This document shows positions 35,952-44,218 of a stretch of 64,000 bases of DNA, piece by piece (the stretch's first letter is position 1; every line of letters starts with the position of its first letter). The DNA is taken from contig NZ_JAJIWP010000003.1 in NCBI RefSeq assembly GCF_020880975.1, forward strand, positions 744,001 to 808,000. The letters run 5' to 3'. The notes under the pieces are model-generated. The model did no database searches and was not told where the DNA came from. It was given only the letters and a program-made list of their open reading frames with translations. Origin of the DNA: Mucilaginibacter sp. UR6-1 (lineage in GTDB: Bacteria > Bacteroidota > Bacteroidia > Sphingobacteriales > Sphingobacteriaceae). The translations under genes were made by a program, and so were the position numbers.

Positions 35952-36075
35952 GATTGCTTCGTACCTCGCAATGACGCGGTTATATTACACTTGTCATTTC
36001 GAGCGATAGCGAGAAATCTGCACGCGTTCAATTGCCAAGCGACAGATTTCTCCTCGTACCGGTCAAAATGACAAG
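35952..36075. repeat. Two REP-type elements between the M23 gene and kdsB
   Basis: 35952-35976 is a single arm (GATTGCTTCGTACCTCGCAA...) of the family complete at 61787-61868. 35991-36075 is a complete hairpin: TTGTCATTTCGAGCGATAGC.. paired with ..GGTCAAAATGACAAG, in the opposite orientation to 25251-25335. Confidence 0.8.
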
Positions 36076-36094
36076 ATAAATTTTGTTTTTAACT

Positions 36095-36114
36095 CCCTCT
36101 CCTTTAGGAGAGGG
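36095..36114. repeat. Palindrome after the kdsB stop
   Basis: CCCTCTCCT/AGGAGAGGG, 2-base centre, 12 bases from the kdsB stop. No T-tract on the minus side, so it is less convincing as terminator than the yidC one. Confidence 0.7.
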
Positions 36115-36125
36115 CCGGGGTGAGG

Positions 36126-36911
36126 CTAAAGCTTCAACAACTTTAAATCTTCCGGCGTATCAATGGCGTGGGTTTCCAGTTCTGTTTCGGCAACCTTTAT
36201 GCGGTAGCCGTTCTCTATCCAGCGGAGTTGTTCGAGTTTTTCGGCGGTTTCGAGTGATGATAGGGGGAGTTTGGTTATTTGCTGCAGTACATCGGCACGA
36301 TAGCCGTATATGCCTATGTGTTTAAAATAAGTATGAAATTCCAGCCAGTTTTCGGGCTGCTCGCCACGCAGGTGTGGCAGGGGCGAACGCGAAAAATAGA
36401 TGGCCTCGGATAGTTTGTTGATAACCACCTTGGGCGAGTTGGTATTCAGTAATTCCTGCGTTGTTTTTATGCGTTTGATGAGCGTGGCTATCTGCGTTTG
36501 CGCGTTATCAAAGCAATGCGCCAGCTTGCTGATCTGTTCCGGGTCTATATACGGCTCATCACCCTGAATGTTAATGATTACCTCGTATTCCGGGTGCTGT
36601 AAAGCTACCTCGGCGCAGCGGTCTGTACCGCTTTGGTGGTCGGCACCGGTCATGATGGCTTGCCCGCCAAAAGCGATAACATGATCGAATATGCGCTCAT
36701 CGTCTGTAGCAACTATCACAGCGGAAAGGTCAATACATTTAGATGCCTGCTCGTAAACACGCTGTATCATGCTCTTACCCGCGATGTCAACCAATGGCTT
36801 GCCCGGAAAACGGCTCGACGCGTAACGTGCAGGTATTATACCGAGAACAGAGCCCCTCCCGGCTTCCCCTAAAGGGGAGGAGATATTTTGCATATTTGAT
36901 ATATCGCTCAT
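36126..36911 (-). CDS. kdsB: 3-deoxy-manno-octulosonate cytidylyltransferase with repeat-derived N-terminus
   Basis: Activates KDO as CMP-KDO for LPS inner-core synthesis. From residue 22 on it is a normal KdsB: VLGIIPARYASSRFPGKPL, MIQRVYEQ, IVATDDERI, MTGADHQSGTDRCAE, INIQGDEPYIDPEQI. In front are about 21 extra residues (MSDISNMQNISSPLGEAGRGS), encoded partly by a GC-rich palindrome at 36851-36881 like those between genes. No start codon lies between the palindrome and the conserved part, so translation probably begins at the ATG at 36911 or 36893 and reads through the repeat in frame. An atypical start inside is possible. Confidence 0.92.
   Translation of the reverse strand: MSDISNMQNISSPLGEAGRGSVLGIIPARYASSRFPGKPLVDIAGKSMIQRVYEQASKCIDLSAVIVATDDERIFDHVIAFGGQAIMTGADHQSGTDRCAEVALQHPEYEVIINIQGDEPYIDPEQISKLAHCFDNAQTQIATLIKRIKTTQELLNTNSPKVVINKLSEAIYFSRSPLPHLRGEQPENWLEFHTYFKHIGIYGYRADVLQQITKLPLSSLETAEKLEQLRWIENGYRIKVAETELETHAIDTPEDLKLLKL
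36851..36881. repeat. GC-rich palindrome within the 5' coding end of kdsB
   Basis: AGCCCCTCCCGGCTTCCCCT followed by AAAGGGGAGGA; CTTCCCC/GGGGA and related blocks can pair. Similar to the CCCCCTTCAGGGGG element at 36934-36947, just upstream. It adds about 11 codons in frame to kdsB. Confidence 0.75.
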
Positions 36912-36930
36912 TATATATTGTAGTTACTCA

Positions 36931-36960
36931 AGTCCCCCTTCAGGGGGATTTAGGGGGCTG
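36931..36960. repeat. GC-rich palindrome between the kinase gene and kdsB
   Basis: AGTCCCCCTTCAGGGGGATT followed by TAGGGGGCTG: a CCCCC/GGGGG hairpin with a second GGGGG. Could cap the kinase transcript, or hinder entry into kdsB. Confidence 0.75.
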
Positions 36961-36972
36961 TGGCTTGTTATT

Positions 36973-37587
36973 TTAAAACAACCCGTGTATCTCCCTCTCG
37001 ATCATTTGCACAATAGTAGCCATGTCCTCAGTGTTGTTGGCAAAGTCGAGGTTATCCTTATCCAGTATCAGCAATTTACCCAGGTCATAGCCGTTTATCC
37101 ATTTCTGGTATTTTTCGTTCAGTTTTGAAAGGTAATCCAGCCTGATGCCGCTTTCGTACTCGCGACCGCGTCGTTGTATATTGTTCACCAACGTAGGTAC
37201 CGATGCTTTTAAATATACCAGCAGGTCGGGCGGTTTAATAAACGAGGTAATATTATCAAATATGGAGCGGTAGTTTTCATAATCGCGCGAGGTCATCAGG
37301 CCCATATCGTGCAGGTTCTCGGCAAAAATAAAGGCGTCCTCGTAAATGGTACGGTCCTGTATCACATTGCGGCCGCTTTTTTGTATCTCCATTATCTGGC
37401 GGTAGCGGCTGTTCAAAAAGTAGATCTGCAGGTTAAAGCTCCAGCGCTTCATATCGCTGTAAAAATCTTCAAGGTAAGGGTTATTGTCAACCGCCTCAAA
37501 AAGTGGTTCCCAGCCATAATTTTTTGCCAGCATTTCGGTGAGGGTAGTTTTACCGGCACCTATGTTTCCTACAATAGCAATGTGCAT
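36973..37587 (-). CDS. Deoxynucleoside kinase (dAK/dGK type)
   Basis: Phosphorylates deoxynucleosides in the salvage pathway. 204 residues with the P-loop IVGNIGAGKTTL (5-16), the substrate-binding Glu in WEPLFEAVDNNPYLEDFY, Q of NLQIYFLNSRYRQ, the DRT-YED motif QDRTIYEDAFIFAE and the C-terminal lid RRGREYESGIRLDYL. Resembles deoxyadenosine/deoxyguanosine kinases of Bacteroidota and Firmicutes; the base preference cannot be read. Confidence 0.9.
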   Translation of the reverse strand: MHIAIVGNIGAGKTTLTEMLAKNYGWEPLFEAVDNNPYLEDFYSDMKRWSFNLQIYFLNSRYRQIMEIQKSGRNVIQDRTIYEDAFIFAENLHDMGLMTSRDYENYRSIFDNITSFIKPPDLLVYLKASVPTLVNNIQRRGREYESGIRLDYLSKLNEKYQKWINGYDLGKLLILDKDNLDFANNTEDMATIVQMIEREIHGLF

Positions 37588-37604
37588 GTGTGGTGTATGT
37601 TGTT

Positions 37605-37676
37605 AATAGTTCATGGTTGATAGTTCATAGTGAATGTTTGCGGCCATGAACCATTATCCATTTGCTATGAACCATT
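37605..37676. repeat. Imperfect inverted repeat upstream of the deoxynucleoside kinase
   Basis: Words GTTCATGGTTGATAGTTCATAG face CCATGAACCATTATCC and CTATGAACCATT, giving an imperfect dyad of GTTCAT/ATGAAC units. Low-complexity intergenic repeat of a type common in this group. Confidence 0.55.
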
Positions 37677-37764
37677 AAATATACACCAACAACCCTTAAC
37701 TGTCAAAAAAGTTGTGAGGTGTTGCGTATAAGTACTCCTGTTTACGGGAATGTTTGCCCGGGTG

Positions 37765-38760
37765 TTAGAATTTTCTGAAACCGATGATCTCGCGCACCTC
37801 GCGGATGGTTCTGCCGGCGCTTTCGCGGGCCTTTTCGGCACCCAAACTGGCCACACGGCTAAGATAAACGCTATCGCCGGCAATATCGTTTATGCGTTCG
37901 CGGATCGGCGCTGTAGCATTTACCATATCCTCGGCAAGCTGCTTTTTAAGGTCGCCGTAACGCACCTGCATCGTGTTATACAGGTTGTCAAAATGCTTGT
38001 ATGTATCCTCGGTTGATACCACTTTCATCAAATCGAACAGGTTTTGTATTTCCTGTGGTTTTTCCTGGTTCTCAACGGTGGGGCCACTGTCAGTAACGGC
38101 GCGCATTACTTTTTTGCGGATCACCTCAGGCGTGTCAGACAGATAAACGGCATTGCCCTCACCTTCTGATTTGCCCATTTTGCCCTTACCATCCAACCCC
38201 GGAATTTTTACAAGGTTGCTGCCATAAGTAAAGGCATATGGCTCAGGAAAATAATCATTATTATACAGCCTGTTAAAACGGTTGCCAAAGGTGCGTGCCA
38301 TTTCAAGGTGCTGCTCCTGATCTTTACCCACAGGTACCTTAGTGGCTTTATGGATGATGATATCCGCCGCCATTAATACCGGGTAGGTAAGCAGGCCGGC
38401 ATTTACGTTATCAGGCTGCGCGCGTACTTTATCTTTAAAGGATGTGCTGCGTTCCAGCTCGCCCAGGTAAGCGTTCATATTAAGATACAGGTACAATTCG
38501 GCAACCTCGGGCACGTCTGATTGTACATAAATGGTAGCTTTCTCCGGATCAATGCCAGCGGCAAGATATTCTACCAGTACCTGTTTTACATTGTTATGCA
38601 GGTTGGCAGGGGTTGGGTGCGTGGTTAGCGAGTGCAGGTCGGCAATAAAAAAGTAGCAGTTATACTCATGCTGCATCTTTATAAAATTCTGTATCGCACC
38701 GTAATAATTGCCTAAATGTAAATTTCCGGTAGACCGTATACCACTAACAACTGTTTCCAT
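37765..38760 (-). CDS. trpS: Tryptophanyl-tRNA synthetase
   Basis: Charges tRNA-Trp. A class I enzyme of 331 residues. The HIGH-type motif appears as GNLHLGNYYGAI (12-23), the KMSKS loop as GKMGKSEG near 195, and VSGIRSTG begins the protein; YFFIADLHSLT, GLLTYPVLMAADII and DQEQHLEMAR are typical. Complete. Start ATG at 38760 is 37 bases from the divergent plsC start. No T-box or leader is visible. Confidence 0.97.
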   Translation of the reverse strand: METVVSGIRSTGNLHLGNYYGAIQNFIKMQHEYNCYFFIADLHSLTTHPTPANLHNNVKQVLVEYLAAGIDPEKATIYVQSDVPEVAELYLYLNMNAYLGELERSTSFKDKVRAQPDNVNAGLLTYPVLMAADIIIHKATKVPVGKDQEQHLEMARTFGNRFNRLYNNDYFPEPYAFTYGSNLVKIPGLDGKGKMGKSEGEGNAVYLSDTPEVIRKKVMRAVTDSGPTVENQEKPQEIQNLFDLMKVVSTEDTYKHFDNLYNTMQVRYGDLKKQLAEDMVNATAPIRERINDIAGDSVYLSRVASLGAEKARESAGRTIREVREIIGFRKF

Positions 38761-38783
38761 AGGGGCGAAAGTAAGAATTTTTA

Positions 38784-38791
38784 TATTTTTG
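38784..38791 (+). promoter_or_regulatory. TAnnTTTG box directly before plsC
   Basis: TATTTTTG ends 6 bases before the plsC ATG at 38798. If functional, transcription would start at or near the ATG, making a leaderless or very short-leader mRNA. No clear TTTG at the -33 distance was confirmed, so this is tentative. Confidence 0.35.
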
Positions 38792-38797
38792 GCACCG

Positions 38798-39529
38798 ATG
38801 AAAATGTTTTTGAGAAAGGCCCACGCCAGATTTTACCGGTACAGCGTAGGCTTTTTTTACTTCGTTTTCTGGCCTTTGCTTTATTATTTATCCCGTAAAC
38901 CCGAGCGTTATTTTAATATGAATAAAGTGCGCCGCGCCTGGGGTTTCATCAGTTCGCTGGTAGCGGGTATTACTTACAATATCGATCTGGAACAAAAGAT
39001 TGACTGGAGCCGTACCTACATCATTTGCCCTAACCATACCTCAAATTTGGATATTACGGCCATGAGCATCGCCATAAAAAACAATATTTGTTTTATGGGT
39101 AAGGATGAGTTGCTGGATGGCCTGGTTACCGGGCTTTTTTTTCGCACCATTGATATACCGGTAAACCGCGAAAGCAAAATGTCATCATTCCGCGCCTTCA
39201 AGGCTACTGCCGAGCGTTTGCAGAAGGGCGTTACCATGATCATTTTTCCCGAAGGTACCATACCTGATATTTATCCGCCCGAGATGATCTCCTTTAAAAA
39301 CGGTCCGTTCAGGCTGGCTATTGAGCATAAAATACCCATCATCCCGGTAACATCACTCAACACCTGGAAAATTTTATGGGACGACGGACTTAAATATGGC
39401 AGTAAACCGGGCGTTTGTAATATATTTGTACATAAGCCTGTTGAAACGGCACATTTAACCATTGATGATACCGATGCCCTGCGCGATCAGGTGCACAGCA
39501 TCATTCAACAAAAACTGCATACCGCATGA
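38798..39529 (+). CDS. plsC: 1-acyl-sn-glycerol-3-phosphate acyltransferase
   Basis: Adds the second acyl chain to lysophosphatidic acid, giving phosphatidic acid in the inner membrane. 243 residues from the ATG at 38798; a longer frame would run into trpS. One N-terminal hydrophobic segment (about 15-35); acyltransferase blocks CPNHTSNLD (HX4D), DIPVNRESKMSSFRAF, IIFPEGTIP and IPVTSLNTW. The gatC start overlaps its stop in ATGA, so the two are probably translated together. A different acyl acceptor (for example an ornithine or lipid A precursor) cannot be excluded. Confidence 0.9.
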   Translation: MKMFLRKAHARFYRYSVGFFYFVFWPLLYYLSRKPERYFNMNKVRRAWGFISSLVAGITYNIDLEQKIDWSRTYIICPNHTSNLDITAMSIAIKNNICFMGKDELLDGLVTGLFFRTIDIPVNRESKMSSFRAFKATAERLQKGVTMIIFPEGTIPDIYPPEMISFKNGPFRLAIEHKIPIIPVTSLNTWKILWDDGLKYGSKPGVCNIFVHKPVETAHLTIDDTDALRDQVHSIIQQKLHTA

Positions 39530-39816
39530 CCATTGATAAAGATACCGTTGACAAAATAGCACACCTTGCCCGCCTTGAACTGGCTGATACTGAAAAAGAG
39601 GAACTGATGAAGGACATGAGCCAGATACTCGACTTTATGGCCAAACTGAACGAGGTTGATACGGCTGGCGTTGAGCCGCTGGTGTATATGACCACCGAAG
39701 ACAATGTGCTGCGTGAGGACGTGGTAAAACAGGAAATAACCACCGAGCAAGCCCTGCTTAACGCGCCTAAGCATGATGAAAGCCACTTTTTGGTAGCTAA
39801 GGTAATTGAGCGGTAG
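39526..39816 (+). CDS. gatC: Asp/Glu-tRNA amidotransferase subunit C
   Basis: The small subunit of GatCAB, which converts Glu-tRNA-Gln and/or Asp-tRNA-Asn to the amide. 96 residues with the family pattern: VDKIAHLARLELADTEKEEL, ILDFMAKLNEVDTAGVEPL, LREDVV and a C-terminal HFLVAKVIE. gatA and gatB are not adjacent. Overlaps plsC by 4 bases (ATGA). Confidence 0.94.
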   Translation: MTIDKDTVDKIAHLARLELADTEKEELMKDMSQILDFMAKLNEVDTAGVEPLVYMTTEDNVLREDVVKQEITTEQALLNAPKHDESHFLVAKVIER

Positions 39817-39819
39817 TTC

Positions 39820-39917
39820 TTTAGTCCGAAAGTAGGTAAAACGGAAAGTCCGGAAGTAAAGAGTTCTTATAGAAACTTTCGGTTTTACGGACTTCCCAAC
39901 TTTCTGACTTTACTTGT
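39820..39917. repeat. Low-complexity repeat of GTCCGAAAGT-like words
   Basis: Words such as AGTCCGAAAGT, GTAAAACGGAAAG and AGTCCGGAAGT on one side, CTTTCGGTTTTACGGACTTCC and AACTTTCTGACTTTAC on the other, form a scrambled imperfect inverted repeat between gatC and the ABC gene. Confidence 0.6.
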
Positions 39918-39957
39918 AACAATTCCACCCTAACCACAGTCAAACCAATAAAAACGC

Positions 39958-40680
39958 ATGCAGCCACTTATTACCCTTAAAGATATAGGCCGTAAATATG
40001 TTATCGGTACCGAGGTTATTCACGCGCTGAAATCAGTTTCGTTGAGTATCAACAAGGGCGAGTTTGTGGCTTTGATGGGGCCTTCGGGTTCGGGTAAGTC
40101 AACATTGATGAATATTCTGGGCTGTTTGGATACCCCAACCAAGGGCGAATATATACTGAACGGCATTAACGTAAGCCACATGACGGATGATGACCTGGCC
40201 GAGGTACGCAACGCCGAGATCGGGTTTGTTTTTCAAACATTTAACTTGCTGCCCCGCAATACCTCGCTCGAGAATGTGGCCCTGCCGCTGGTTTATGCCG
40301 GCATCAGTAAAACCGACAGGCTGGCCCGCGCGCATAAAGCGCTGGATAATGTAGGCCTTGGCCACAGGGTTGATCACCGGCCTAATGAGCTTTCGGGCGG
40401 GCAGCGTCAGCGCGTAGCCGTAGCCAGGGCACTCATCAACAATCCATCAATTATTTTGGCCGATGAGCCCACCGGTAACCTTGATACCAAAACCTCTATC
40501 GAGATAATGGGCCTGATTGAGGATATACACGCCAAAGGCAACACCATTATACTGGTAACGCACGAGGAGGATATAGCACAGCACGCGCACCGTATTGTAC
40601 GTATGCGCGATGGGCTGATTGAAAAGGATTATGAAAACCCCGATATACATACCGTATCAAAAGAACGGGAAGTATTATAA
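39958..40680 (+). CDS. MacB/LolD-type ABC transporter ATPase
   Basis: ATP-binding subunit of a type VII (MacB/LolD/FtsE-like) ABC system, energising a membrane partner that is not next to it. 240 residues: Walker [10 protein letters not shown] (41-49), Q-loop [10 protein letters not shown], signature [15 protein letters not shown], Walker [14 protein letters not shown], and H-loop LVTHEED. The [17 protein letters not shown] start is typical. Could serve lipoprotein export (LolD) or a macrolide-like efflux pump. The gene ends at a strong terminator and stands alone. Confidence 0.9.
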   Translation: MQPLITLKDIGRKYVIGTEVIHALKSVSLSINKGEFVALMGPSGSGKSTLMNILGCLDTPTKGEYILNGINVSHMTDDDLAEVRNAEIGFVFQTFNLLPRNTSLENVALPLVYAGISKTDRLARAHKALDNVGLGHRVDHRPNELSGGQRQRVAVARALINNPSIILADEPTGNLDTKTSIEIMGLIEDIHAKGNTIILVTHEEDIAQHAHRIVRMRDGLIEKDYENPDIHTVSKEREVL

Positions 40681-40685
40681 AAACA

Positions 40686-40718
40686 AAAGAGCCGCTTTTC
40701 GTAGCGGCTCTTTCTTTT
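40686..40718 (+). terminator. Terminator of the ABC ATPase gene
   Basis: Perfect ten-base stem AAAGAGCCGC (40686-40695) / GCGGCTCTTT (40704-40713), 8-base loop, then CTTTTT. Confidence 0.9.
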
Positions 40719-40741
40719 TAGTAACTTTTCTCCATACTCAC

Positions 40742-40927
40742 TTATACTCGGTGATACCGTCTTGCCATTCTTTCAGGTAGCCACACATAAGCGTTTTTTA
40801 AACAATGTGCGCAAAAAAAGCGGCGGATAGGTAAGAAAAACAATAGCGCTCCGAGAGGATTGGTTTTGCTCTCGAAATGATAAGGTGCGCCACATGTGCA
40901 CCTTAACGTTGATTTTTCGATTTTCAT
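40742..40927 (-). CDS. Small cysteine-containing protein (putative zinc ribbon)
   Basis: A 61-residue frame from the ATG at 40927 (MKIEKSTLRCTCGAPYHF). It has two cysteine pairs, CTCG near residue 10 and CAHC near residue 38, spaced like a short zinc-binding unit, followed by a basic tail. A 20-codon upstream extension is not needed. No family is recognised. Coding status is moderately likely on the basis of the Cys pairs only; it lies alone between a terminator and the lysC upstream region. Confidence 0.4.
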   Translation of the reverse strand: MKIEKSTLRCTCGAPYHFESKTNPLGALLFFLPIRRFFCAHCLKNAYVWLPERMARRYHRV

Positions 40928-40987
40928 AAAAAAATTAGATAATAAACACAGCCCGGCCACATTACTATGGCAAAGCTTCATACTCAC

Positions 40988-41320
40988 AATATATTCCTCA
41001 GTTATAATTTAGGTTTTTATGTATTTGGTGCTACATAATAACGCTGTATTAAAGCAAATTTTCGGCCAATTGTTTCGATGTGAATTTTAACGATGTTTAA
41101 GGTGTTGATTTACAGTTATAAAAAATTATCTATAATGTAACAGGGTGGGGTTAGTGTACTGGCTAATATAAACTCTGTGTTAACAAAATAATGCAACTTG
41201 TAATACACTAAGTGTATTAAATTGATATTAACATGCTTATAAGCGCTTAAAAATCCTATTTTTAGCGCCGCTAAAATTGATGCAGCAAGATCAGTTTTTC
41301 GATCAATAATTAACGTAAAA
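40988..41320. promoter_or_regulatory. Upstream region of lysC with two perfect palindromes
   Basis: 333 bases with no gene, AT-rich. Two perfect dyads: TAATACACT-A-AGTGTATTA at 41201-41219 and TTTTAGCG-C-CGCTAAAA at 41260-41276. Between them is AAGCGCTT (41241-41248). Any of these could bind a regulator of the lysC-lysA unit; TATTTTTA near 41257 is one base from the TAnnTTTG box. No riboswitch fold (for example L-box) was recognised. Confidence 0.5.
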
Positions 41321-42631
41321 ATGAAAGTTTTAAAATTCGGAGGAACATCAGTAGGCAGCCCTGAAAGGATGAAAAAGCTGCTTGACATTGTTGATGCTTC
41401 TCAGCGTCAGATCGTGGTGCTTTCGGCAGTGTCGGGCACAACAAACAGTTTGGTTGAAATTGGAAAGGCATACCTTGCAGGCGACAAGCCAAAGGCAGCC
41501 TTGTTAATTGCTGCATTAAAGGATAAGTACCAGTTTTTTATACAGGAGCTTTTTGCCGGTGAGCAATACCTGGCACAGGGTAAAGAGGTGATTGATTACC
41601 ATTTTAACCTGCTTAGCGGCCTGGCTAATGATCTGTTTACCAATATCGAAGAAAAAGTAATATTGGCACAAGGCGAACTGCTGTCAACCACGCTGTACCA
41701 TGTTTATCTTAAAGAGATAGGCGTACCATCGGTACTGCTGCCTGCGCTTGATTTTATGAAGATAGATGAGGATAACGAGCCCGTGGTTGATTACATTACC
41801 TCGCACCTTACCCCGCTGCTTGAAAAACATCCGGAGAATAACCTGTTCATCACCCAGGGTTATATTTGCCGCAACAGCTTTGGCGAAATTGATAACCTGC
41901 GCCGTGGCGGCAGTGATTATACCGCATCACTTATAGGGGCGGGCATACGCAGCGAGGAAGTGCAGATATGGACAGATATTGACGGTATGCACAATAACGA
42001 CCCGCGCATTGTTAAAGGTACGCAGCCCATCGCTCAGCTATCATTTGACGAGGCTGCCGAGCTGGCCTATTTTGGCGCTAAAATATTGCACCCGCAAAGC
42101 GTTTTCCCGGCGCAGCGGTATAAAATACCTGTACGTTTGCTGAACACCATGGATCCGCAGGCAAAGGGTACCCTGATCACTAACGAGAGCGAAAAGAACA
42201 AGATAAAATCAATTGCCGCCAAGGATGATATTACGGCCATCCGTATACAATCAACCCGAATGCTGCTGGCATATGGTTTTTTAAGGCGCGTTTTTGAGGT
42301 ATTTGAGCGTTATAAAACCTCTATCGATATGATCACTACCTCAGAAGTGGCCGTATCATTAACCATTGACGATACTACTTATATAAAAGATATTGAGGCC
42401 GAGCTTACTACATTTGGCAGTGTTGAGATTGAAAAGCATCAAACCATTATATGTGTAGTAGGTGATTTTGGTACCGATAAGCATGGTTATGCCGCGCGCG
42501 TACTTGAGGCTATTAAGCATATTCCGCTGAGGATGATATCATACGGCGGCAGCGAGCACAACCTGTCGTTACTGGTAAAAACTGATGAAAAAACAGAAGC
42601 GCTGCGCAGTTTGCATAGTCGCTTATTTTAA
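41321..42631 (+). CDS. lysC: Aspartate kinase, monofunctional
   Basis: Phosphorylates aspartate, the first step toward lysine, DAP, threonine and methionine. 436 residues: N-terminal MKVLKFGGTSVGSPERM with the KFGGTS signature, VEIGKAYLAGDK, LSTTLYHVYL, QGYICRNSFGEIDNLRRGGSDYTASLIG, TDIDGMHNNDPRI, and two regulatory ACT domains (about 300-436: YGFLRRVFEVFERYKTSIDMITTSEVAVSL...). There is no homoserine dehydrogenase domain. Probably feedback-regulated through the ACT part. The stop is 9 bases before lysA, so the two make DAP/lysine genes together. Confidence 0.95.
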   Translation: MKVLKFGGTSVGSPERMKKLLDIVDASQRQIVVLSAVSGTTNSLVEIGKAYLAGDKPKAALLIAALKDKYQFFIQELFAGEQYLAQGKEVIDYHFNLLSGLANDLFTNIEEKVILAQGELLSTTLYHVYLKEIGVPSVLLPALDFMKIDEDNEPVVDYITSHLTPLLEKHPENNLFITQGYICRNSFGEIDNLRRGGSDYTASLIGAGIRSEEVQIWTDIDGMHNNDPRIVKGTQPIAQLSFDEAAELAYFGAKILHPQSVFPAQRYKIPVRLLNTMDPQAKGTLITNESEKNKIKSIAAKDDITAIRIQSTRMLLAYGFLRRVFEVFERYKTSIDMITTSEVAVSLTIDDTTYIKDIEAELTTFGSVEIEKHQTIICVVGDFGTDKHGYAARVLEAIKHIPLRMISYGGSEHNLSLLVKTDEKTEALRSLHSRLF

Positions 42632-42640
42632 TGGCTGTTA

Positions 42641-43843
42641 ATGTATAGCCTGTTTAAGCAGGTAAATAATTTGATAGATAAGATGTTTAACGATAATGTT
42701 ATAAACCGTTTCCGGGGTTTGGAAACACCTTTTTATTACTACGATCTGGATTTGCTGCGCCGTACGCTGGCCGCGTGCAGCCAGGCATCGGGTAAGTATG
42801 GTTTTCATGTACATTATGCCATGAAAGCCAATTTTGACGGGCAGGTTTTAAAAACCATTCAATCATACGGTTTTGGTGCCGATTGCGTGAGCGGTAACGA
42901 GGTGCTTACGGCCCTGAAGTATGGTTTTGATAAAAACAAGGTAGTATTTGCCGGTGTAGGTAAATCAGACAAAGAGATAAAAGCCTCGCTGGATGCGGAT
43001 ATATTCTGCTTCAACGTAGAGTCGGTGCAGGAGATGGAGGTGATCAATGAGCTGGCTGCAGCGCGAGGCAAGAAACCACGCATAGCCATCCGCATAAACC
43101 CCAATGTTGATGCGCATACCCATCATTACATTACCACCGGGCTTGATGAAAATAAGTTCGGTATAAACACCTGGCAGCTTAATGATGTTGCCGAGCAATT
43201 GCGTAAAAGCGCCAACCTCGAATTTATCGGCATACACTTTCACGTTGGTTCGCAAATTACCGATATGGAAGTGTTCAAGAGCCTTTGCATGCGCATAAAC
43301 GAGATACAAACGTGGTTTGAGGACCGTGGCTTTACCATAAAAGTGCTTAACGCCGGCGGTGGTTTAGGGGTTGATTACTACAGTCCTGACAATAATAACG
43401 TGGCCGATTTTGAAAGCTACTTTAAGGTATTTCATGATTTTTTAAACGTTAAGCCGGGCCAGGAGGTGCATTTTGAGCTGGGCAGGGTACTGGTAGCGCA
43501 ATCATCGGCCCTTGTATCGCGCGTGTTGTATGTTAAAAACGGGCAGCGTAAAAATTTTTTGGTGCTGGATGCCGGCATGACCGAGTTGATACGCCCCATG
43601 CTATACCAGGCCTACCACCAGATAGATAATTTAAGCCGCTCGCCTGAGAATGTTATTGACGCGGTTAAGTACGATGTGGTTGGCCCGATTTGCGAAAGTA
43701 CTGACTGTTTTCGAAAGGATGTGGAGCTGCCGCAATCATACCGCGGCGATATCATAGCGGTACGTACCGCCGGCGCTTACGGGCAGGTAATGGCCTCGGG
43801 TTATAATTTGCGAGATAGTATTCAAAGCGTGTATTCTGAATAG
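42641..43843 (+). CDS. lysA: Diaminopimelate decarboxylase
   Basis: Decarboxylates meso-DAP to lysine with PLP. 400 residues: TPFYYYDLDLLRRTL, the PLP Lys in HYAMKANFDGQV, GADCVSGNEV, HFHVGSQITD, NAGGGLGVDYYSP, ELGRVLVAQS, and GPICESTDCF with the active-site Cys, then GAYGQVMASGYNLR. The ATG at 42641 is used; an in-frame Met15 (42683) is an alternative because homology starts after it. A short ATG at 42631 overlapping the lysC stop leads only to five codons and is not the start. Confidence 0.95.
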   Translation: MYSLFKQVNNLIDKMFNDNVINRFRGLETPFYYYDLDLLRRTLAACSQASGKYGFHVHYAMKANFDGQVLKTIQSYGFGADCVSGNEVLTALKYGFDKNKVVFAGVGKSDKEIKASLDADIFCFNVESVQEMEVINELAAARGKKPRIAIRINPNVDAHTHHYITTGLDENKFGINTWQLNDVAEQLRKSANLEFIGIHFHVGSQITDMEVFKSLCMRINEIQTWFEDRGFTIKVLNAGGGLGVDYYSPDNNNVADFESYFKVFHDFLNVKPGQEVHFELGRVLVAQSSALVSRVLYVKNGQRKNFLVLDAGMTELIRPMLYQAYHQIDNLSRSPENVIDAVKYDVVGPICESTDCFRKDVELPQSYRGDIIAVRTAGAYGQVMASGYNLRDSIQSVYSE

Positions 43844-43963
43844 GCTATAGGCTGCTTTAGCGGTTGTAAACAATCACGGCAACGTCAGCTAATGGCCATG
43901 CGTTAAATTGATTGCCGCATTGCCAAATATTATGTATACCTTGCGCGCTTTAATAACAATACA

Positions 43964-44158
43964 ATGCAAAAACAAGGAACAGTAAAATTCTTCAATGTAA
44001 CAAAAGGTTTCGGCTTTATAGTGCCTGACAATGGCGAGCAAGAAATTTTTGTACATTCAACCGGCCTTATCGATGAGATACAGGAGAACGACAAAGTGGA
44101 GTTCGAGGTTGAGAACGGCCGTAAAGGCTTGAATGCGGTAAAAGTAAAAGTTATATAA
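43964..44158 (+). CDS. Cold-shock domain protein
   Basis: A 64-residue single-domain RNA/DNA-binding protein of the CspA family: MQKQGTVKFFNVTKGFGFIV with the RNP1-like KGFGFI, and IFVHSTG as RNP2. Acts as an RNA chaperone. About 120 bases without a gene precede it, possibly a structured leader as in other csp genes; no cold-box is claimed. It ends at a strong terminator shared with the convergent DUF92 gene. Confidence 0.93.
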   Translation: MQKQGTVKFFNVTKGFGFIVPDNGEQEIFVHSTGLIDEIQENDKVEFEVENGRKGLNAVKVKVI

Positions 44159-44186
44159 TAATATATATTTTTTATTGATCGTCTAC

Positions 44187-44218
44187 AAAAGCACCGGTAT
44201 GTTACCGGTGCTTTTTTT
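44187..44218 (+). terminator. Terminator of the cold-shock gene
   Basis: AGCACCGGTA (44190-44199) / TACCGGTGCT (44203-44212), 3-base loop, then seven T. Its T-run overlaps the stop codon of the convergent DUF92 gene. Confidence 0.92.

Noticed and set aside
38708..38797. Extended N-terminus for plsC overlapping trpS
   Set aside because: Antisense to the trpS start region and without acyltransferase homology.
42631..42648. ATG overlapping the lysC stop as start of lysA
   Set aside because: Leads to a stop after five codons.
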